DNA of 64,000 bases from Mycobacteriales bacterium (lineage in GTDB: Bacteria; Actinomycetota; Actinomycetes; DATLTS01). Made by a program: the position numbers and the translations under genes. The notes below the pieces were generated by a model that saw nothing but the letters and a program-made list of their open reading frames with translations, was not told where the DNA came from and searched no databases. The stretch lies in NCBI GenBank assembly GCA_035533475.1, contig DATLTS010000048.1, forward strand, positions 156,928 to 220,927, written 5' to 3'. Below, piece by piece: positions 1 to 8,943 of the stretch. The first letter of the stretch is position 1; every line of letters begins with the position of its first letter.

Positions 1-3000
1 GACGTGCTGGCCGCCATCGGGGCGCAGACTCGCGGCCCGCAACGCCTGGTCGCCGTCGACACCGGTAGCGAAGACGGCACCCACCAGCTGCTGATCGATC
101 AGTTGGGCGAGTCCGCCGTTGTGGACCGCCCGCGGGACACGGGCTTCGGCGCAGCGATTCAGGCCGGGCTGGATGCCTTCGCCGGTGCTCCGGCATCGCC
201 GCGATCCGCTCCGGGCGGGCAGGTCCGATGGCTGTGGTTGCTCCACGACGACAGCGCCCCTGAGCCCGGCGCCCTGGAGGCGTTGCTCGAGATGGCCGAG
301 CAGGCGCCATCCGCGGACGTCATCGGCCCGAAATGCCTATCCTGGGACGGTCGCCACCTCATCGAGGTCGGAATCACGACCGACGGGACCGGCCACCGGG
401 ACACCGGCCTGGAGCGCCGAGAGCTCGACCAGGGCCAGCACGATGTGGTCCGGGACGTGCTCGCCGTCGGGTCCGCGGGGGCGTTGATCCGCGAGGAAAC
501 CTGGACCAGGCTCGGCGGCTTCGACCCCGCCCTGCCGTTGTTTCGCGACGACCTCGATTTCGGCTGGCGGGCGTGGCGCTCCGGCGGCCGGGTTGTCGTG
601 GCGCCCGGTGCGGTGATCCGGCATGCCGCCGCCATGTCTCACGGCGAACGCCAGCCGGCCGTCGGCCACGCGGGCATCCGTCGCCTCGACCGCCGTGCGG
701 CGCTGTTCACCGTGCTGGCGAACACCAGCCGCACCGGCCTGATCGCGGGCGCCCCCCGCCTCGCCCTCGGCAGCGTGCTGCGCTCGCTCGGCTTCCTGCT
801 GGCCCGCCGGCCGGAGGCCGCATTGGACGAGCTGATCGCGTTCACCGACATCCTGACCCGGGCCGTCGGGATCGCCCGGGCGCGTCGGGCCCGCGCCGCG
901 ACCGCCACCACCCGCCGCCAGGACATCCGCCACCTGTTCCCCGGGCCGGCGGCCAGGGTCCGGGCCTATCGGGACGCGCTGGCCGCGCTCGCCGGCGAAC
1001 CCGCGCCCACCGAATCGACCGACGGGGCCGGGTCGCCCGAGCCGACCGGGCGACGGTCCGGGACCCGACCGAGCCGGCGCAGGGCGCGGGTTGTCGAGAC
1101 CGGGCCGGTCAGCGAGGACGTCGAGGAACTGGCCGGAGAGGGCGCCCGATGGCTTCGTCGGCTGCTCACCCGCCCAGTCGTCCTGCTGGGCTTTGGCCTG
1201 ACCGCATCGGCGCTTGTCGCCGAGCGCCATCTGCTCGGCGGGACCTTGGCCGGGGGTCGGTTGCTGCCCGCGTCCGGCGGTGCCGGGGACCTGTGGGCGG
1301 GTTACCTTCGTGGCTGGCACGACATCGGCCTCGGGTCCACGACGCCCGCCCCGCCGTATCTGGCGGTGGTGGCCGTGGTGGCGACGTTGCTCGCCGGCAA
1401 GGCTTGGCTCGCCGTGGACCTCGTCCTTTTGGGCTGTGTCCCGCTCGGTGGGATCACCGCTTTCCGGGCGACCCGGCAGGTCACCCGGCAGACGTCGCTG
1501 CGGATCTGGGCGGCCTTGACATGGGCGACGCTGCCGGTGGCCACCGGCGCGATCGCCGGTGGGAGGCTCGACGTAGCAGTCTCGGTGATCCTGCTTCCGC
1601 CGCTGGCGGCCGGGATCGTGCGGTGCCTGCGCTACGACCCCCGGTTGATCGGCTGGCGGCCCGCCTTCGCCAGCGCACTGGGGCTCGGCGTGCTTGGCGC
1701 CTTCGCGCCGCTCGGTTATCTGCTGGTCGCCGCGGTCGTGGCGATCGGCTCGGTGGCGGCCGCGTTCTCCGGGGCCCCGGGCGCCGGCCCGCGGCGGGGG
1801 GTGGCCGGCCTCGTGGTCCTGCTCATCCCGCTGGGGTTGCTCGCCCCGTGGACGGGATACGTCGTGCGGCACCCTGCGGTTCTCCTCGCTGGCATCGGTG
1901 GACCAGATCCGGGAGCCCGCCCGGTGCTCGCACACCAGCTGATGCTCTTCGCTCCGGCCGGCAGTTCGGTCTCCGGGTGGTGGTTCCTCCCGCTCGTACT
2001 CGCCGGAATTGCCGCGTTCGCGCGCGCCGGCCGACTCGCCGTTGCCGGAGCGGCCTGGCTGGTCGCGCTCGCCGGACTCGGCACCGCTGTCTTCCTCCAG
2101 CGGGTGAATGCCGGCCTGCCGGCCGGGAGCAGCCGCGTCTGGCCCGGCGTCCCGGTCGCTGTCTACGCAGCGGGGGTGCTGGTTGCCGCACTGGTTGCCG
2201 CCGACGGGGTCGCGCAGCGGCTGGCCGGACGTGCCTTCAGCTGGCGGCAGATGGTCGCCGGCGTGCTGGCGGGGGCGTGCGCGGTGGTGCCGGTGGTCGC
2301 CACCCTTGCCTGGTGCCTGCGCGGAGCCGGCCGCCCGTTGGGACCTTCCCCCTCCCCGGCCACGCCCGCCTTCGTCACCGTCGAGGCTGCCGCCGGGCAG
2401 AGCCGGATCCTGGTCTTGACCCCCAGCCCGGACGGCAGCCTCGGGTACGCGCTGCTGCCGGCGGGGGATCCGACCAGCCTGGGTGCCGCAGAGGTAGTGC
2501 CGCGCCACCCGGACCCGGCCGGGCTCGCGGCGGCGATCGCCACTTTGGCGGCTGGCACCGGTGGGGCGGCGCTCCCGACCCTCGCCGCCGCCGACGTCGG
2601 ATTCGTCGAGGTCACCGGTGCCGGTGGTGATCCGCGGGTCGCCGCCCTCGTCGCGGTCATCGGGGCGACGCCGGGTTTGAGCCGCCAGAGCCCCGGGGTG
2701 TGGTCGGTCACGCCAACTCCGGGGCCCTTGGTCGTCCTGGCCGACGGCTCGCCTTCGCCCCCGGTCGGAGCCGCGCGGCTCGACGGCGGGATGGTGCGGT
2801 TCCCCAATGGTCCGGCCGGGCGGCTACTCGTGCTGGCGGACTCGCGTGCGGCGGGTTGGACCGCGCGCAGCGGCGGCCGGTCGCTCCAGCCGGCCACCGC
2901 TTACGGATGGGCGCAGGCGTTCGCGCTGCCCGCGACGGGCGGCGCGGTGGTCATCGCGTTCCACGCGCCGGCGCGTTCGGCGTGGCTGGTCGCGGAGCTG

Positions 3001-3108
3001 GTCCTGACCGTGATCACCGTGTTCCTCGCCCTCCCCGTCGACACCCTTGGTAGGCGGGCCCTTGGCGAGCAGTACCCGCCGGACGCCGGCCCGGGGGAGG
3101 CCGGATGA
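1..3108 (+). CDS. Family 2 glycosyltransferase with large membrane C-terminus (5' partial)
   Basis: The reading frame is open from the first base, so the true start lies upstream. The first ~310 residues form a GT-A glycosyltransferase fold: a DTGSEDGT nucleotide-sugar motif, an HDDS metal-binding site after a hydrophobic strand, and an RDDLDFGWR acceptor/catalytic segment. A basic, disordered linker (about 320-385) leads to a polytopic membrane region of roughly ten helices (about 390-770). A soluble extracytoplasmic-looking domain and one last helix near residue 1010 follow. Actinobacterial proteins of this layout act in cell-envelope polysaccharide synthesis at the membrane; donor and acceptor are unknown here. 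It overlaps the next gene by 4 bases (ATGA), which fits the known pairing with DUF5719 proteins. Confidence 0.85.
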   Translation, partial: DVLAAIGAQTRGPQRLVAVDTGSEDGTHQLLIDQLGESAVVDRPRDTGFGAAIQAGLDAFAGAPASPRSAPGGQVRWLWLLHDDSAPEPGALEALLEMAEQAPSADVIGPKCLSWDGRHLIEVGITTDGTGHRDTGLERRELDQGQHDVVRDVLAVGSAGALIREETWTRLGGFDPALPLFRDDLDFGWRAWRSGGRVVVAPGAVIRHAAAMSHGERQPAVGHAGIRRLDRRAALFTVLANTSRTGLIAGAPRLALGSVLRSLGFLLARRPEAALDELIAFTDILTRAVGIARARRARAATATTRRQDIRHLFPGPAARVRAYRDALAALAGEPAPTESTDGAGSPEPTGRRSGTRPSRRRARVVETGPVSEDVEELAGEGARWLRRLLTRPVVLLGFGLTASALVAERHLLGGTLAGGRLLPASGGAGDLWAGYLRGWHDIGLGSTTPAPPYLAVVAVVATLLAGKAWLAVDLVLLGCVPLGGITAFRATRQVTRQTSLRIWAALTWATLPVATGAIAGGRLDVAVSVILLPPLAAGIVRCLRYDPRLIGWRPAFASALGLGVLGAFAPLGYLLVAAVVAIGSVAAAFSGAPGAGPRRGVAGLVVLLIPLGLLAPWTGYVVRHPAVLLAGIGGPDPGARPVLAHQLMLFAPAGSSVSGWWFLPLVLAGIAAFARAGRLAVAGAAWLVALAGLGTAVFLQRVNAGLPAGSSRVWPGVPVAVYAAGVLVAALVAADGVAQRLAGRAFSWRQMVAGVLAGACAVVPVVATLAWCLRGAGRPLGPSPSPATPAFVTVEAAAGQSRILVLTPSPDGSLGYALLPAGDPTSLGAAEVVPRHPDPAGLAAAIATLAAGTGGAALPTLAAADVGFVEVTGAGGDPRVAALVAVIGATPGLSRQSPGVWSVTPTPGPLVVLADGSPSPPVGAARLDGGMVRFPNGPAGRLLVLADSRAAGWTARSGGRSLQPATAYGWAQAFALPATGGAVVIAFHAPARSAWLVAELVLTVITVFLALPVDTLGRRALGEQYPPDAGPGEAG

Positions 3109-4544
3109 ACCGTCACCTGCTGGTCGGCACGGCGCTCGTTGCGGTCTTGGCCGGTGGCGTGGGTGCGGCCGATTCGGTCGGTCCGACCCGCTCGGTCGAT
3201 ATCCGGACGGCATCCGAGGTGCCGATCGCCGGGATCACCGAGATCTGCCCGGAGCTCGGCATCGAGGCCGGCCCGACCGCGTCGTTGACCGTGACCGCCG
3301 CGCCGGCTAGTGCCCGTGGAACCGGGGAGGTCGATATAGCCCAGCTCGGCGGGCGCCCGGTGCGCGTTCTCGGCGCCGCCGGCCCCGTCGCCTCGCTCGT
3401 CCCGACCGGTGTGCACGGGGCCGTGGTCACGGCTCGGGGACGGCTCGCTTCCGGACTCGAGGTCGAGGAGACCAGCCAGGTGGAGCAGGGACCCGGGCGA
3501 GCCTGGTTCGGTACCCGCTGCGTGGCTCCGGGGGGCGATCCCTACTTCGTGGACGCCTCGGGGGTCCTCGGCAACCGGGACGTGCTCGGGCTGTTCAATC
3601 CGGATCCGGCCACCGCGGTGGTCGATCTCCAGGCTTGGGGGCCGAACGGCCCGCTCGACCTCCCCGCGGCCCAGGGCATCCAGGTGGATGGAACCAGCCG
3701 CCTGATCATGCTCATCGATGCGATCGGTCCGAACCTCCCCTTGGTGGCGGTGCACGTCGTCACCCGAACCGGTCGGGTCGTCGCCGCGCTGTACGACCAG
3801 AGGTTGACCGGTCAGAATCCCCGGGGGATCGACTACCTGGCCCCGGCAGGGCCACCGTCGACCGACAGTGTGGTGCCGGGGTTCGTCGGGGGTGCGGGCT
3901 CGCGCTCGCTGGATCTGCTCGACCCCGACGCGACCGACGCGACCGTCACGGTGCACGTCCTCTCGGCCGACGGCAGCTTCGTCCCGTCCGGCCTCGAGCA
4001 CGTGCTCGTCCGGGCCGGCACCACCGTGCGGGTCGACCTTGGCCGGGCGCTCGGCGGCCAGCCGGCCGGAGTCCGGGTCACCAGCGACGAACCGGTGGTG
4101 GCCGCCGGCTTCGAGAACCTCACTGCCCGCGGCCTGCCGTACGCCGACGTGTGCTACACCGCGGCCGCGCCGGCGCTTTCCGGGCCGACCCCGGTGAGCG
4201 AGATCGCGTCCGGGAGCGTCACGTCGAGCTCCCTCGTGCTCAGCGCGCCCGGGCCGGCCGCCCAGGTGACGATCGACGTCATCGGTGGCCGGTCTCGGAC
4301 GGTCACCGTGCCGGCCGGCGGGACCGTGTCGGTGGAGGTGTCCGGCCTGCTCCGGCCCCACGCGCGGACCGGGGGCCTGGTAGCGACCCCCTTGCCCGGC
4401 AGCGGCCCGGTCTACGCCGCCCGGGAGATCTACGAGGCCGGGGCCCAGGGCCCGCTGATCACCCTGCTTCCGCTGGTGACCCCGGTGCGCACGGTGAGCG
4501 TCCCGGCCGTCGTGCTGGATCTCCAGGTCGGCGCCGCCGGCTGA
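3105..4544 (+). CDS. DUF5719 family secreted/membrane-anchored protein
   Basis: A 479-residue protein with an N-terminal hydrophobic export segment (about residues 4-22) and no further membrane helices. The rest is beta-rich with repeated V-T-V and GGTVSVEV patterns, as in tandem beta-sandwich domains. Such proteins are encoded directly after the large GT2 glycosyltransferase in many Actinobacteria (DUF5719). It probably sits outside the membrane and assists that enzyme or its product; this is inference from context. The ATG at 3105 overlaps the preceding stop, indicating translational coupling. Two cysteines in widely separated positions could form a disulphide. Confidence 0.75.
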   Translation: MNRHLLVGTALVAVLAGGVGAADSVGPTRSVDIRTASEVPIAGITEICPELGIEAGPTASLTVTAAPASARGTGEVDIAQLGGRPVRVLGAAGPVASLVPTGVHGAVVTARGRLASGLEVEETSQVEQGPGRAWFGTRCVAPGGDPYFVDASGVLGNRDVLGLFNPDPATAVVDLQAWGPNGPLDLPAAQGIQVDGTSRLIMLIDAIGPNLPLVAVHVVTRTGRVVAALYDQRLTGQNPRGIDYLAPAGPPSTDSVVPGFVGGAGSRSLDLLDPDATDATVTVHVLSADGSFVPSGLEHVLVRAGTTVRVDLGRALGGQPAGVRVTSDEPVVAAGFENLTARGLPYADVCYTAAAPALSGPTPVSEIASGSVTSSSLVLSAPGPAAQVTIDVIGGRSRTVTVPAGGTVSVEVSGLLRPHARTGGLVATPLPGSGPVYAAREIYEAGAQGPLITLLPLVTPVRTVSVPAVVLDLQVGAAG

Positions 4545-4553
4545 TCGGCCGGC

Positions 4554-4994
4554 TCAGCTCTCGTCGGCGTAGCCGGGGTCGACCGTGTCCGGGTCGACGC
4601 CAAGGAACCGGGCTACCGCTTCGACGACCACCTCGTGCGCGAGGTCGGCGAGGTCGGCGAGGTCCGCGGCCCGAAGCTCGAGCGGCCGCCGGTAGACCAC
4701 GATCTGCGGCGCCGACCCCGGCCGCCGGATGATCCGGGCCAGCGGCACCCCACCCGAGTCGATGTCGTCATCGCTGATTTCGTCGCCCGGGACGGGCACG
4801 TCCTCGACCACGAATTCGACCTGCGCAAGCTGGCTCGCCCACCGGTCCTCCAGGTGGTGGATCGCGTGCTCCACGACCTCGTCGAAGGCATCGGCGCGGG
4901 TCTGGGCGAGCGGCACCCGCGCGGCGGCGAGCGGCCCGCGGACCCCGCGGCCATGCCGGTCGCGGCGCCGTCCAGGACGTTCCGAAGGGCTCAT
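4554..4994 (-). CDS. Metallopeptidase-family protein (zincin-like, degenerate active site)
   Basis: A 146-residue protein from ATG at 4994; an alternative start 54 bases upstream would add an unlikely tail. It matches the small minimal-zincin family PF06262, found beside manB loci in Actinobacteria: an acidic early segment, a VEDVP strand, a YRRPLELRA strand and a C-terminal helix ending in LGVDPDTVDPGY. In catalytic members the last helix carries HExxH. Here it reads VVVEAVARFLGV, so both zinc-ligand histidines are missing and proteolysis is doubtful. It converges on the DUF5719 gene and is divergent from the DUF3499 gene (96-base gap). Function unknown; possibly a non-enzymatic partner. Confidence 0.7.
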   Translation of the reverse strand: MSPSERPGRRRDRHGRGVRGPLAAARVPLAQTRADAFDEVVEHAIHHLEDRWASQLAQVEFVVEDVPVPGDEISDDDIDSGGVPLARIIRRPGSAPQIVVYRRPLELRAADLADLADLAHEVVVEAVARFLGVDPDTVDPGYADES

Positions 4995-5090
4995 CGGCGC
5001 AGGGTACGACGCCCCCGGGAATCCGGCTCCCCGACGACACGGGGCCACGGTGGTGGCCGTGGCGCCTCCGGGTGGCTACGGTTGCCGCTC

Positions 5091-5444
5091 GTGAGCCCTC
5101 TGCGTCGCTGCTCGCGGACCGCCTGTGGCCGGGCTGCCACGGCCACGCTCACCTACGTCTACGCCGACTCCACCGCCGTCGTCGGGCCGCTGGCGGCCTA
5201 CGCCGAGCCGCACTGCTACGACCTCTGCGACGAGCACGCTTCGCGGCTAACCGCCCCGCGAGGTTGGGAGGTCGTCCGGCTCCCCCTCGCCGACGGGCTG
5301 CCTGTGCCGACCAGCGACGATCTGGAGGCACTAGCGATCGCGGTTCGGGAGGCCGCTCGACCGACGCCTGCGGCGTCTCCCGAACCCCTCGGCGGCGAGG
5401 TCGGGCGCAGGGGTCACCTCCGGGTGCTGCGCCCGCCGTCCTGA
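5091..5444 (+). CDS. DUF3499 family protein
   Basis: Starts at GTG 5091 and encodes 117 residues. The first ~60 residues carry the DUF3499 pattern: CSRTACGRAATATLTYVYAD, then PHCYDLCDEHA followed by APRGWEVVRL. The paired CxxxxC and CxxxC groups suggest a bound zinc ion. The tail is proline/alanine rich and probably disordered. Members lie between the metallopeptidase gene and the phosphomannomutase gene in most Actinobacteria, and the same order holds here. No function has been established for the family to my knowledge. Confidence 0.75.
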   Translation: MSPLRRCSRTACGRAATATLTYVYADSTAVVGPLAAYAEPHCYDLCDEHASRLTAPRGWEVVRLPLADGLPVPTSDDLEALAIAVREAARPTPAASPEPLGGEVGRRGHLRVLRPPS

Positions 5445-5539
5445 ATGGGCGATTTGCACCGACACGCCCGATTCTCAAGCTGCTCACCCGTTTGGCCGAA
5501 CTGTGGATGACAGCACCCCGTCGCTCACCGGGAGAACAG

Positions 5540-5761
5540 ATGTCCACATCAGCCACTTCGCTCACCCGTAAGGGTGCCCGCACGGGCGCGACCTGCGCCT
5601 CCTGCGCCAGCAGCCGGCTAACCGAACTGGCGATGACGTTGACCGACGGTAGCCCCGTGCGGTTCGTCTCCTGCCACAACTGTGAGCACCGGACCTGGTC
5701 CCAGGACGGCGATCCGATGGGATTCGACGCGGTCCTGACGAAGACCCGTAAGAACCGATAG
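5540..5761 (+). CDS. Small zinc-ribbon protein
   Basis: A 73-residue protein. The ATG at 5540 is chosen because GGGAGAA lies 4-10 bases upstream; an in-frame ATG at 5507 has no such site. The sequence contains CASC and, about 27 residues later, CHNC, a classical four-cysteine zinc ribbon, flanked by short strands (MTLTDGSPVRFVSC). Similar small zinc-ribbon proteins sit upstream of manB in other Actinobacteria. It probably binds nucleic acid or protein, but its role is unknown. Confidence 0.7.
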   Translation: MSTSATSLTRKGARTGATCASCASSRLTELAMTLTDGSPVRFVSCHNCEHRTWSQDGDPMGFDAVLTKTRKNR

Positions 5762-5800
5762 CTGGCAGGCCGCCCCTGACGGGCCACTAGGCTCGGACGG

Positions 5801-7147
5801 GTGCGCGACCTGTCCGGCATCGTCAAGGCATACGACATCCGTGGCGTAGTGCCCGACGAACTCGACGAGGACGTAGCCAGGTCGGTCGGCGCCGCCTTCG
5901 CCGCCTTCACGGGTGCCCCCCGGCTGATCACAGCCCACGACATGCGGCCATCCTCGGCCCCGCTCGCGGCGGCGTTCGCCGCGGGTGCGACCGCTCAGGG
6001 CGCCGACGTTGTCGCCGCCGGGCTCGCCTCGACCGATCTTCTCTATTTCGCCTCCGGGTATCTTGACGCCCCCGGAGCGATGTTCACGGCGAGCCACAAC
6101 CCGGCCCGCTACAACGGGATCAAGCTCTGCCGGGCCGGCGCAGCGCCGGTCGGGCAAGACAGCGGGCTCGCCGAGATTCGCCGGATGGCCGAACAGGGGT
6201 CGCCGCCGCATGACGGGCCGCGCGGTGGGGTCGAGGAGCAGGACCTGCTCGGCCCGTATGCGGACTACTTGCGGGGGCTTGTCGATCTGCGTGGGATCCG
6301 TCGGCTCGACGTCGCGGTCGACGCCGGAAACGGGATGGCTGGGCTGACCGTGCCGCAAGTCCTCGCCGGCCTCCCGGTGCACCTGCGGCCCCTGTACTTC
6401 GAGCTGGACGGCAACTTCCCGAACCACGAGGCGAATCCCCTGGATCCGAAGAACCTTGTCGACCTCCAGCACCTGGTCCGCGAGACCGGAGCGGACGTCG
6501 GTCTGGCCTTCGATGGCGACGCCGACCGGTGCTTCGTCGTCGACGAGCGCGGCGAGCCGGTCCCGCCGTCGACGATCACGGCACTGGTCGCGGCGCGTGA
6601 GTTGGAGCGCGAGCCGGGCGCGACCGTCATCTACAACCTCATCACCTCGCGGGCCGTGCCGGAGATCGTCCGGGAGCACGGTGGTGTCCCGGTGCGGACC
6701 CGGGTCGGCCACTCATTCATCAAGGCCGAGATGGCGACCACCGGGGCGATCTTCGGCGGAGAGCATTCGGCGCACTACTACTTCCGGAACTTCTGGGGGG
6801 CCGACACCGGCATGCTCGCCGCCCTGCACGTGCTTGCCGCGCTCGGCGAGCAGGGCCGGCCGCTCTCGGAACTGCTTGCCGAATACAGCCGTTATGCCGC
6901 TTCGGGCGAGATCAATACCGAGGTTGGCGAGCCGGCCGCAACGGTGGCCGCGCTCGAGCGTTCCTTCGGATCGCGTCCCGGGGTCACCCTCGACCGGCTC
7001 GACGGATTGACAGTGACCGCCGCCACCTGGTGGTTCAATGTCCGCCCCTCGAACACTGAGCCGCTGCTGCGCCTCAACGTCGAGGCCGACGATGAGGCGA
7101 CGATGATGCGCGTGCGCGACGAGGTGCTCGCGCTGATCCGCACGTGA
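5801..7147 (+). CDS. manB: Phosphomannomutase / phosphoglucomutase
   Basis: A 448-residue alpha-D-phosphohexomutase, full length for the family (about 450). It interconverts mannose-6-P and mannose-1-P (or the glucose pair), feeding GDP-mannose for mannosylated envelope polymers. Visible motifs: TASHNP with phosphoserine S98, the metal loop DGDADR near residue 240, the sugar-binding GEHSAHYYF near 322, and the phosphate-binding loop RPSNTEPLLRLNVEA near the C-terminus. It starts at GTG 5801. With the Trm112-like and SIS isomerase genes it forms the conserved actinobacterial mannose-phosphate cluster. The choice between mannose and glucose preference is by synteny. Confidence 0.93.
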   Translation: MRDLSGIVKAYDIRGVVPDELDEDVARSVGAAFAAFTGAPRLITAHDMRPSSAPLAAAFAAGATAQGADVVAAGLASTDLLYFASGYLDAPGAMFTASHNPARYNGIKLCRAGAAPVGQDSGLAEIRRMAEQGSPPHDGPRGGVEEQDLLGPYADYLRGLVDLRGIRRLDVAVDAGNGMAGLTVPQVLAGLPVHLRPLYFELDGNFPNHEANPLDPKNLVDLQHLVRETGADVGLAFDGDADRCFVVDERGEPVPPSTITALVAARELEREPGATVIYNLITSRAVPEIVREHGGVPVRTRVGHSFIKAEMATTGAIFGGEHSAHYYFRNFWGADTGMLAALHVLAALGEQGRPLSELLAEYSRYAASGEINTEVGEPAATVAALERSFGSRPGVTLDRLDGLTVTAATWWFNVRPSNTEPLLRLNVEADDEATMMRVRDEVLALIRT

Positions 7148-7169
7148 CCGGCCCGGAAGGACGCCCGCG

Positions 7170-7349
7170 ATGAACCTCGACCCCAGCCTGCTGGAGATCC
7201 TGGCCTGCCCGGACTGCCATGCGCCGCTTCGGGTGGACGACGATGCCAGCGAGCTGGTGTGCACCGGTTGTGGTCTCGCCTACCCGGTCCGCGACGACAT
7301 CCCGGTCCTCCTCGTCGACGAGGCACGTCGCCCCGATCCGCCCCGGTGA
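7170..7349 (+). CDS. Trm112-family zinc protein
   Basis: A 59-residue protein that starts at ATG 7170 behind GGAAGG. It begins LDPSLLEILACPDCHAPL and continues LVCTGCGLAYPVRDDIPVLL, the full Trm112/YcaR signature with two CxxC pairs for zinc and the invariant YPxxxxIPVLL strand. In eukaryotes and archaea Trm112 activates methyltransferases; bacterial members are small stand-alone proteins of uncertain role. It lies 22 bases after manB, and its stop overlaps the GTG of the SIS gene, so the three are probably one transcript. Confidence 0.88.
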   Translation: MNLDPSLLEILACPDCHAPLRVDDDASELVCTGCGLAYPVRDDIPVLLVDEARRPDPPR

Positions 7350-8491
7350 CCCCCTCGCTCGGTACGGTCGACGAGCGCCGGTTGGACGATCCAACCGCGC
7401 TCCAGGCGGCCGATCCCGGCCGGATGCTGCTTGCCGTGGCCAGCTCCGCCGCGCAGATCCGCGAGGCGCAGTCTCGGGTGGCCGACTCCGAGTTGGGCCG
7501 GCTGGCCGCCGACCCCAGGCCGCGGGCTGTCGTCGTCGTCGGCATGGGGGGCTCAGCCATCGCCGGGGACGTGCTCAGCGCCGTCGTCGGACTGGGAAGT
7601 CCGCTGCCGATCATCGTCCATCGAGGCTTCGGCCTGCCGGCCTGGGTGGGGCCGGTCGATGTGGTGGCCGCCGTGTCCTGCTCGGGGCGCACCGAGGAGA
7701 CGCTTTCGGCGGCCGAGGAGGCGTTGCGCCGGGGGGCCCAGCTGGTCGGGGTCGGAGCGCCGGACTCGCCGCTGGCCGCCCTGGTCGCGGCCGCGCGGGG
7801 GCCTTACGTCGGCATCGACGTCGCGGGACGGATGCCGCGCGCATCACTTTGGGCGCTGTCGGTGCCGTTGCTGCTGATCGCCACCCACCTCGGTCTGGTC
7901 GCATTGCCTGCGGCGGCTTTCGAAGCTGCGGCCGAACGGCTCGAGTTGATCGCCCAGCGTTGCCGCCCCGACAGCGACAGCTTCCTCAACCCGGGCAAGG
8001 CGCTAGCCCTCGATCTGGCTGGTTCGCTGCCGATCGTCTGGGGGACGTCTCCGCTGGGCGGGGTGGCGGCCCAGCGGTTGGCGGCGCAGCTCGCCGAGAA
8101 CGCGAAGTACCCCGCATTGGCGGGTGTGCTCCCCGAAGCCGGGCACAACCAGGTGGTCACGTTCGACGGTCCCTACGCCGCCGGGGATTCTGCGGACTTC
8201 TTCCGTGATCGCGCCGAGGACGACGAGCGGTTGCGGCTGCGGCTCGTGCTGCTCCGCGACCTGGAGGAGCATCCGCGAGTTGCTGGACGGGCGGACGCTG
8301 TACGCGACCTGGCCCAAGCGCGGGGTATCCCGGTGAGCGCGATCGCTGCCGAGGGAGCCGGCCCGTTGGAGCGGCTCGCATCTTTGATCGCGGTCGTGGA
8401 CTTCGCCTCGGTTTATCTGGCCCTGCTGCTCGGTATCGATCCCAGCCCGGTCGGCCCGATCGACGAGCTCAAGGCCCGGCTCAGCGGCTGA
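7346..8491 (+). CDS. SIS-domain phosphosugar isomerase (phosphoglucose/phosphomannose isomerase type)
   Basis: A 381-residue protein from GTG 7346, which overlaps the stop of the previous gene (GTGA). The N-terminal SIS domain has VVVGMGGSAIAGD and the serine-rich VSCSGRTEET phosphate-binding segment. A second SIS domain follows (PIVWGTSPLGG; the N-K-x-P-like ENAKYPA and AGHNQVV segments). This layout matches bifunctional phosphoglucose/phosphomannose isomerases that supply mannose-6-phosphate. Next to manB it most likely provides that enzyme's substrate. Substrate choice cannot be proven from sequence. Confidence 0.85.
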   Translation: MTPSLGTVDERRLDDPTALQAADPGRMLLAVASSAAQIREAQSRVADSELGRLAADPRPRAVVVVGMGGSAIAGDVLSAVVGLGSPLPIIVHRGFGLPAWVGPVDVVAAVSCSGRTEETLSAAEEALRRGAQLVGVGAPDSPLAALVAAARGPYVGIDVAGRMPRASLWALSVPLLLIATHLGLVALPAAAFEAAAERLELIAQRCRPDSDSFLNPGKALALDLAGSLPIVWGTSPLGGVAAQRLAAQLAENAKYPALAGVLPEAGHNQVVTFDGPYAAGDSADFFRDRAEDDERLRLRLVLLRDLEEHPRVAGRADAVRDLAQARGIPVSAIAAEGAGPLERLASLIAVVDFASVYLALLLGIDPSPVGPIDELKARLSG

Positions 8492-8843
8492 CCGACTCCT
8501 CACCGGAGAGCAGTCGACGCGCCTTTGCCGCGTCGAAGTCGAGGGCGGCGATCGGAGCCGGAGCGAGTCGATGCGCGAGCCCTCCGAGCCTGCGGACCGC
8601 AGCCTCGACATCGGAGTCCGCCAGCACCCGAAGGGCGAACGAGAGCGCCTTCGGGGTGACGTCGAAGCGAGCTTCGAGCTGCCCGGCCAGGGCCGCGGCG
8701 GCCAGTTCCTGGTCGCCGTAGACCCGGCGGCCGCCACCGCGGCGTGGCGCCGGGAGCAGCCCGAGTGACTCCCGGTAGCGCAGCATGCGGGCGGTGCTGC
8801 CCAGCACCCGGGCCGCCTGTGTGATCGTCACGGACTCGAGCAT
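8481..8843 (-). CDS. MerR-type transcriptional regulator
   Basis: A 120-residue protein from ATG 8843. Residues 3-60 form a MerR winged helix: [25 protein letters not shown], then a wing with [14 protein letters not shown]. The C-terminal ~60 residues are helical and lack the cysteines of metal-sensing members, so the effector is unknown. It converges on the SIS isomerase gene (11-base overlap) and diverges from ahcY. It is therefore a candidate regulator of itself and of ahcY. A TANNNT element 5 bases before the ATG suggests leaderless transcription. Confidence 0.8.
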   Translation of the reverse strand: MLESVTITQAARVLGSTARMLRYRESLGLLPAPRRGGGRRVYGDQELAAAALAGQLEARFDVTPKALSFALRVLADSDVEAAVRRLGGLAHRLAPAPIAALDFDAAKARRLLSGEESVSR

Positions 8844-8848
8844 GGCCC

Positions 8849-8881
8849 ATCTTAACAATTCTGTGTCAAGAGAATTTGACA
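8849..8881. promoter_or_regulatory. Divergent promoter/operator between MerR gene and ahcY
   Basis: The AT-rich patch between the divergent genes contains a perfect palindrome, TGTCAA-N6-TTGACA (8864-8881). It also has a minus-strand TAAGAT (-10-like) at 8854-8849, placed 5 bases before the MerR ATG. The palindrome is well suited as an operator for a dimeric repressor/activator; the inward TTGACA halves also resemble -35 boxes. Binding by the neighbouring MerR protein is inferred from position only. Confidence 0.5.
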
Positions 8882-8943
8882 GGCCGCCGGCCGGCCCGGG
8901 AACCTGGCTCCTGCCCGCACTCGAGACCGAGGAGCCCGCCGGA

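Noticed and set aside
337..2508. 723-codon open frame antisense to the glycosyltransferase
   Set aside because: A shadow of high-GC codon use. The plus-strand protein has clear glycosyltransferase motifs and membrane helices; the antisense product is low-complexity Arg/Gly/Pro.
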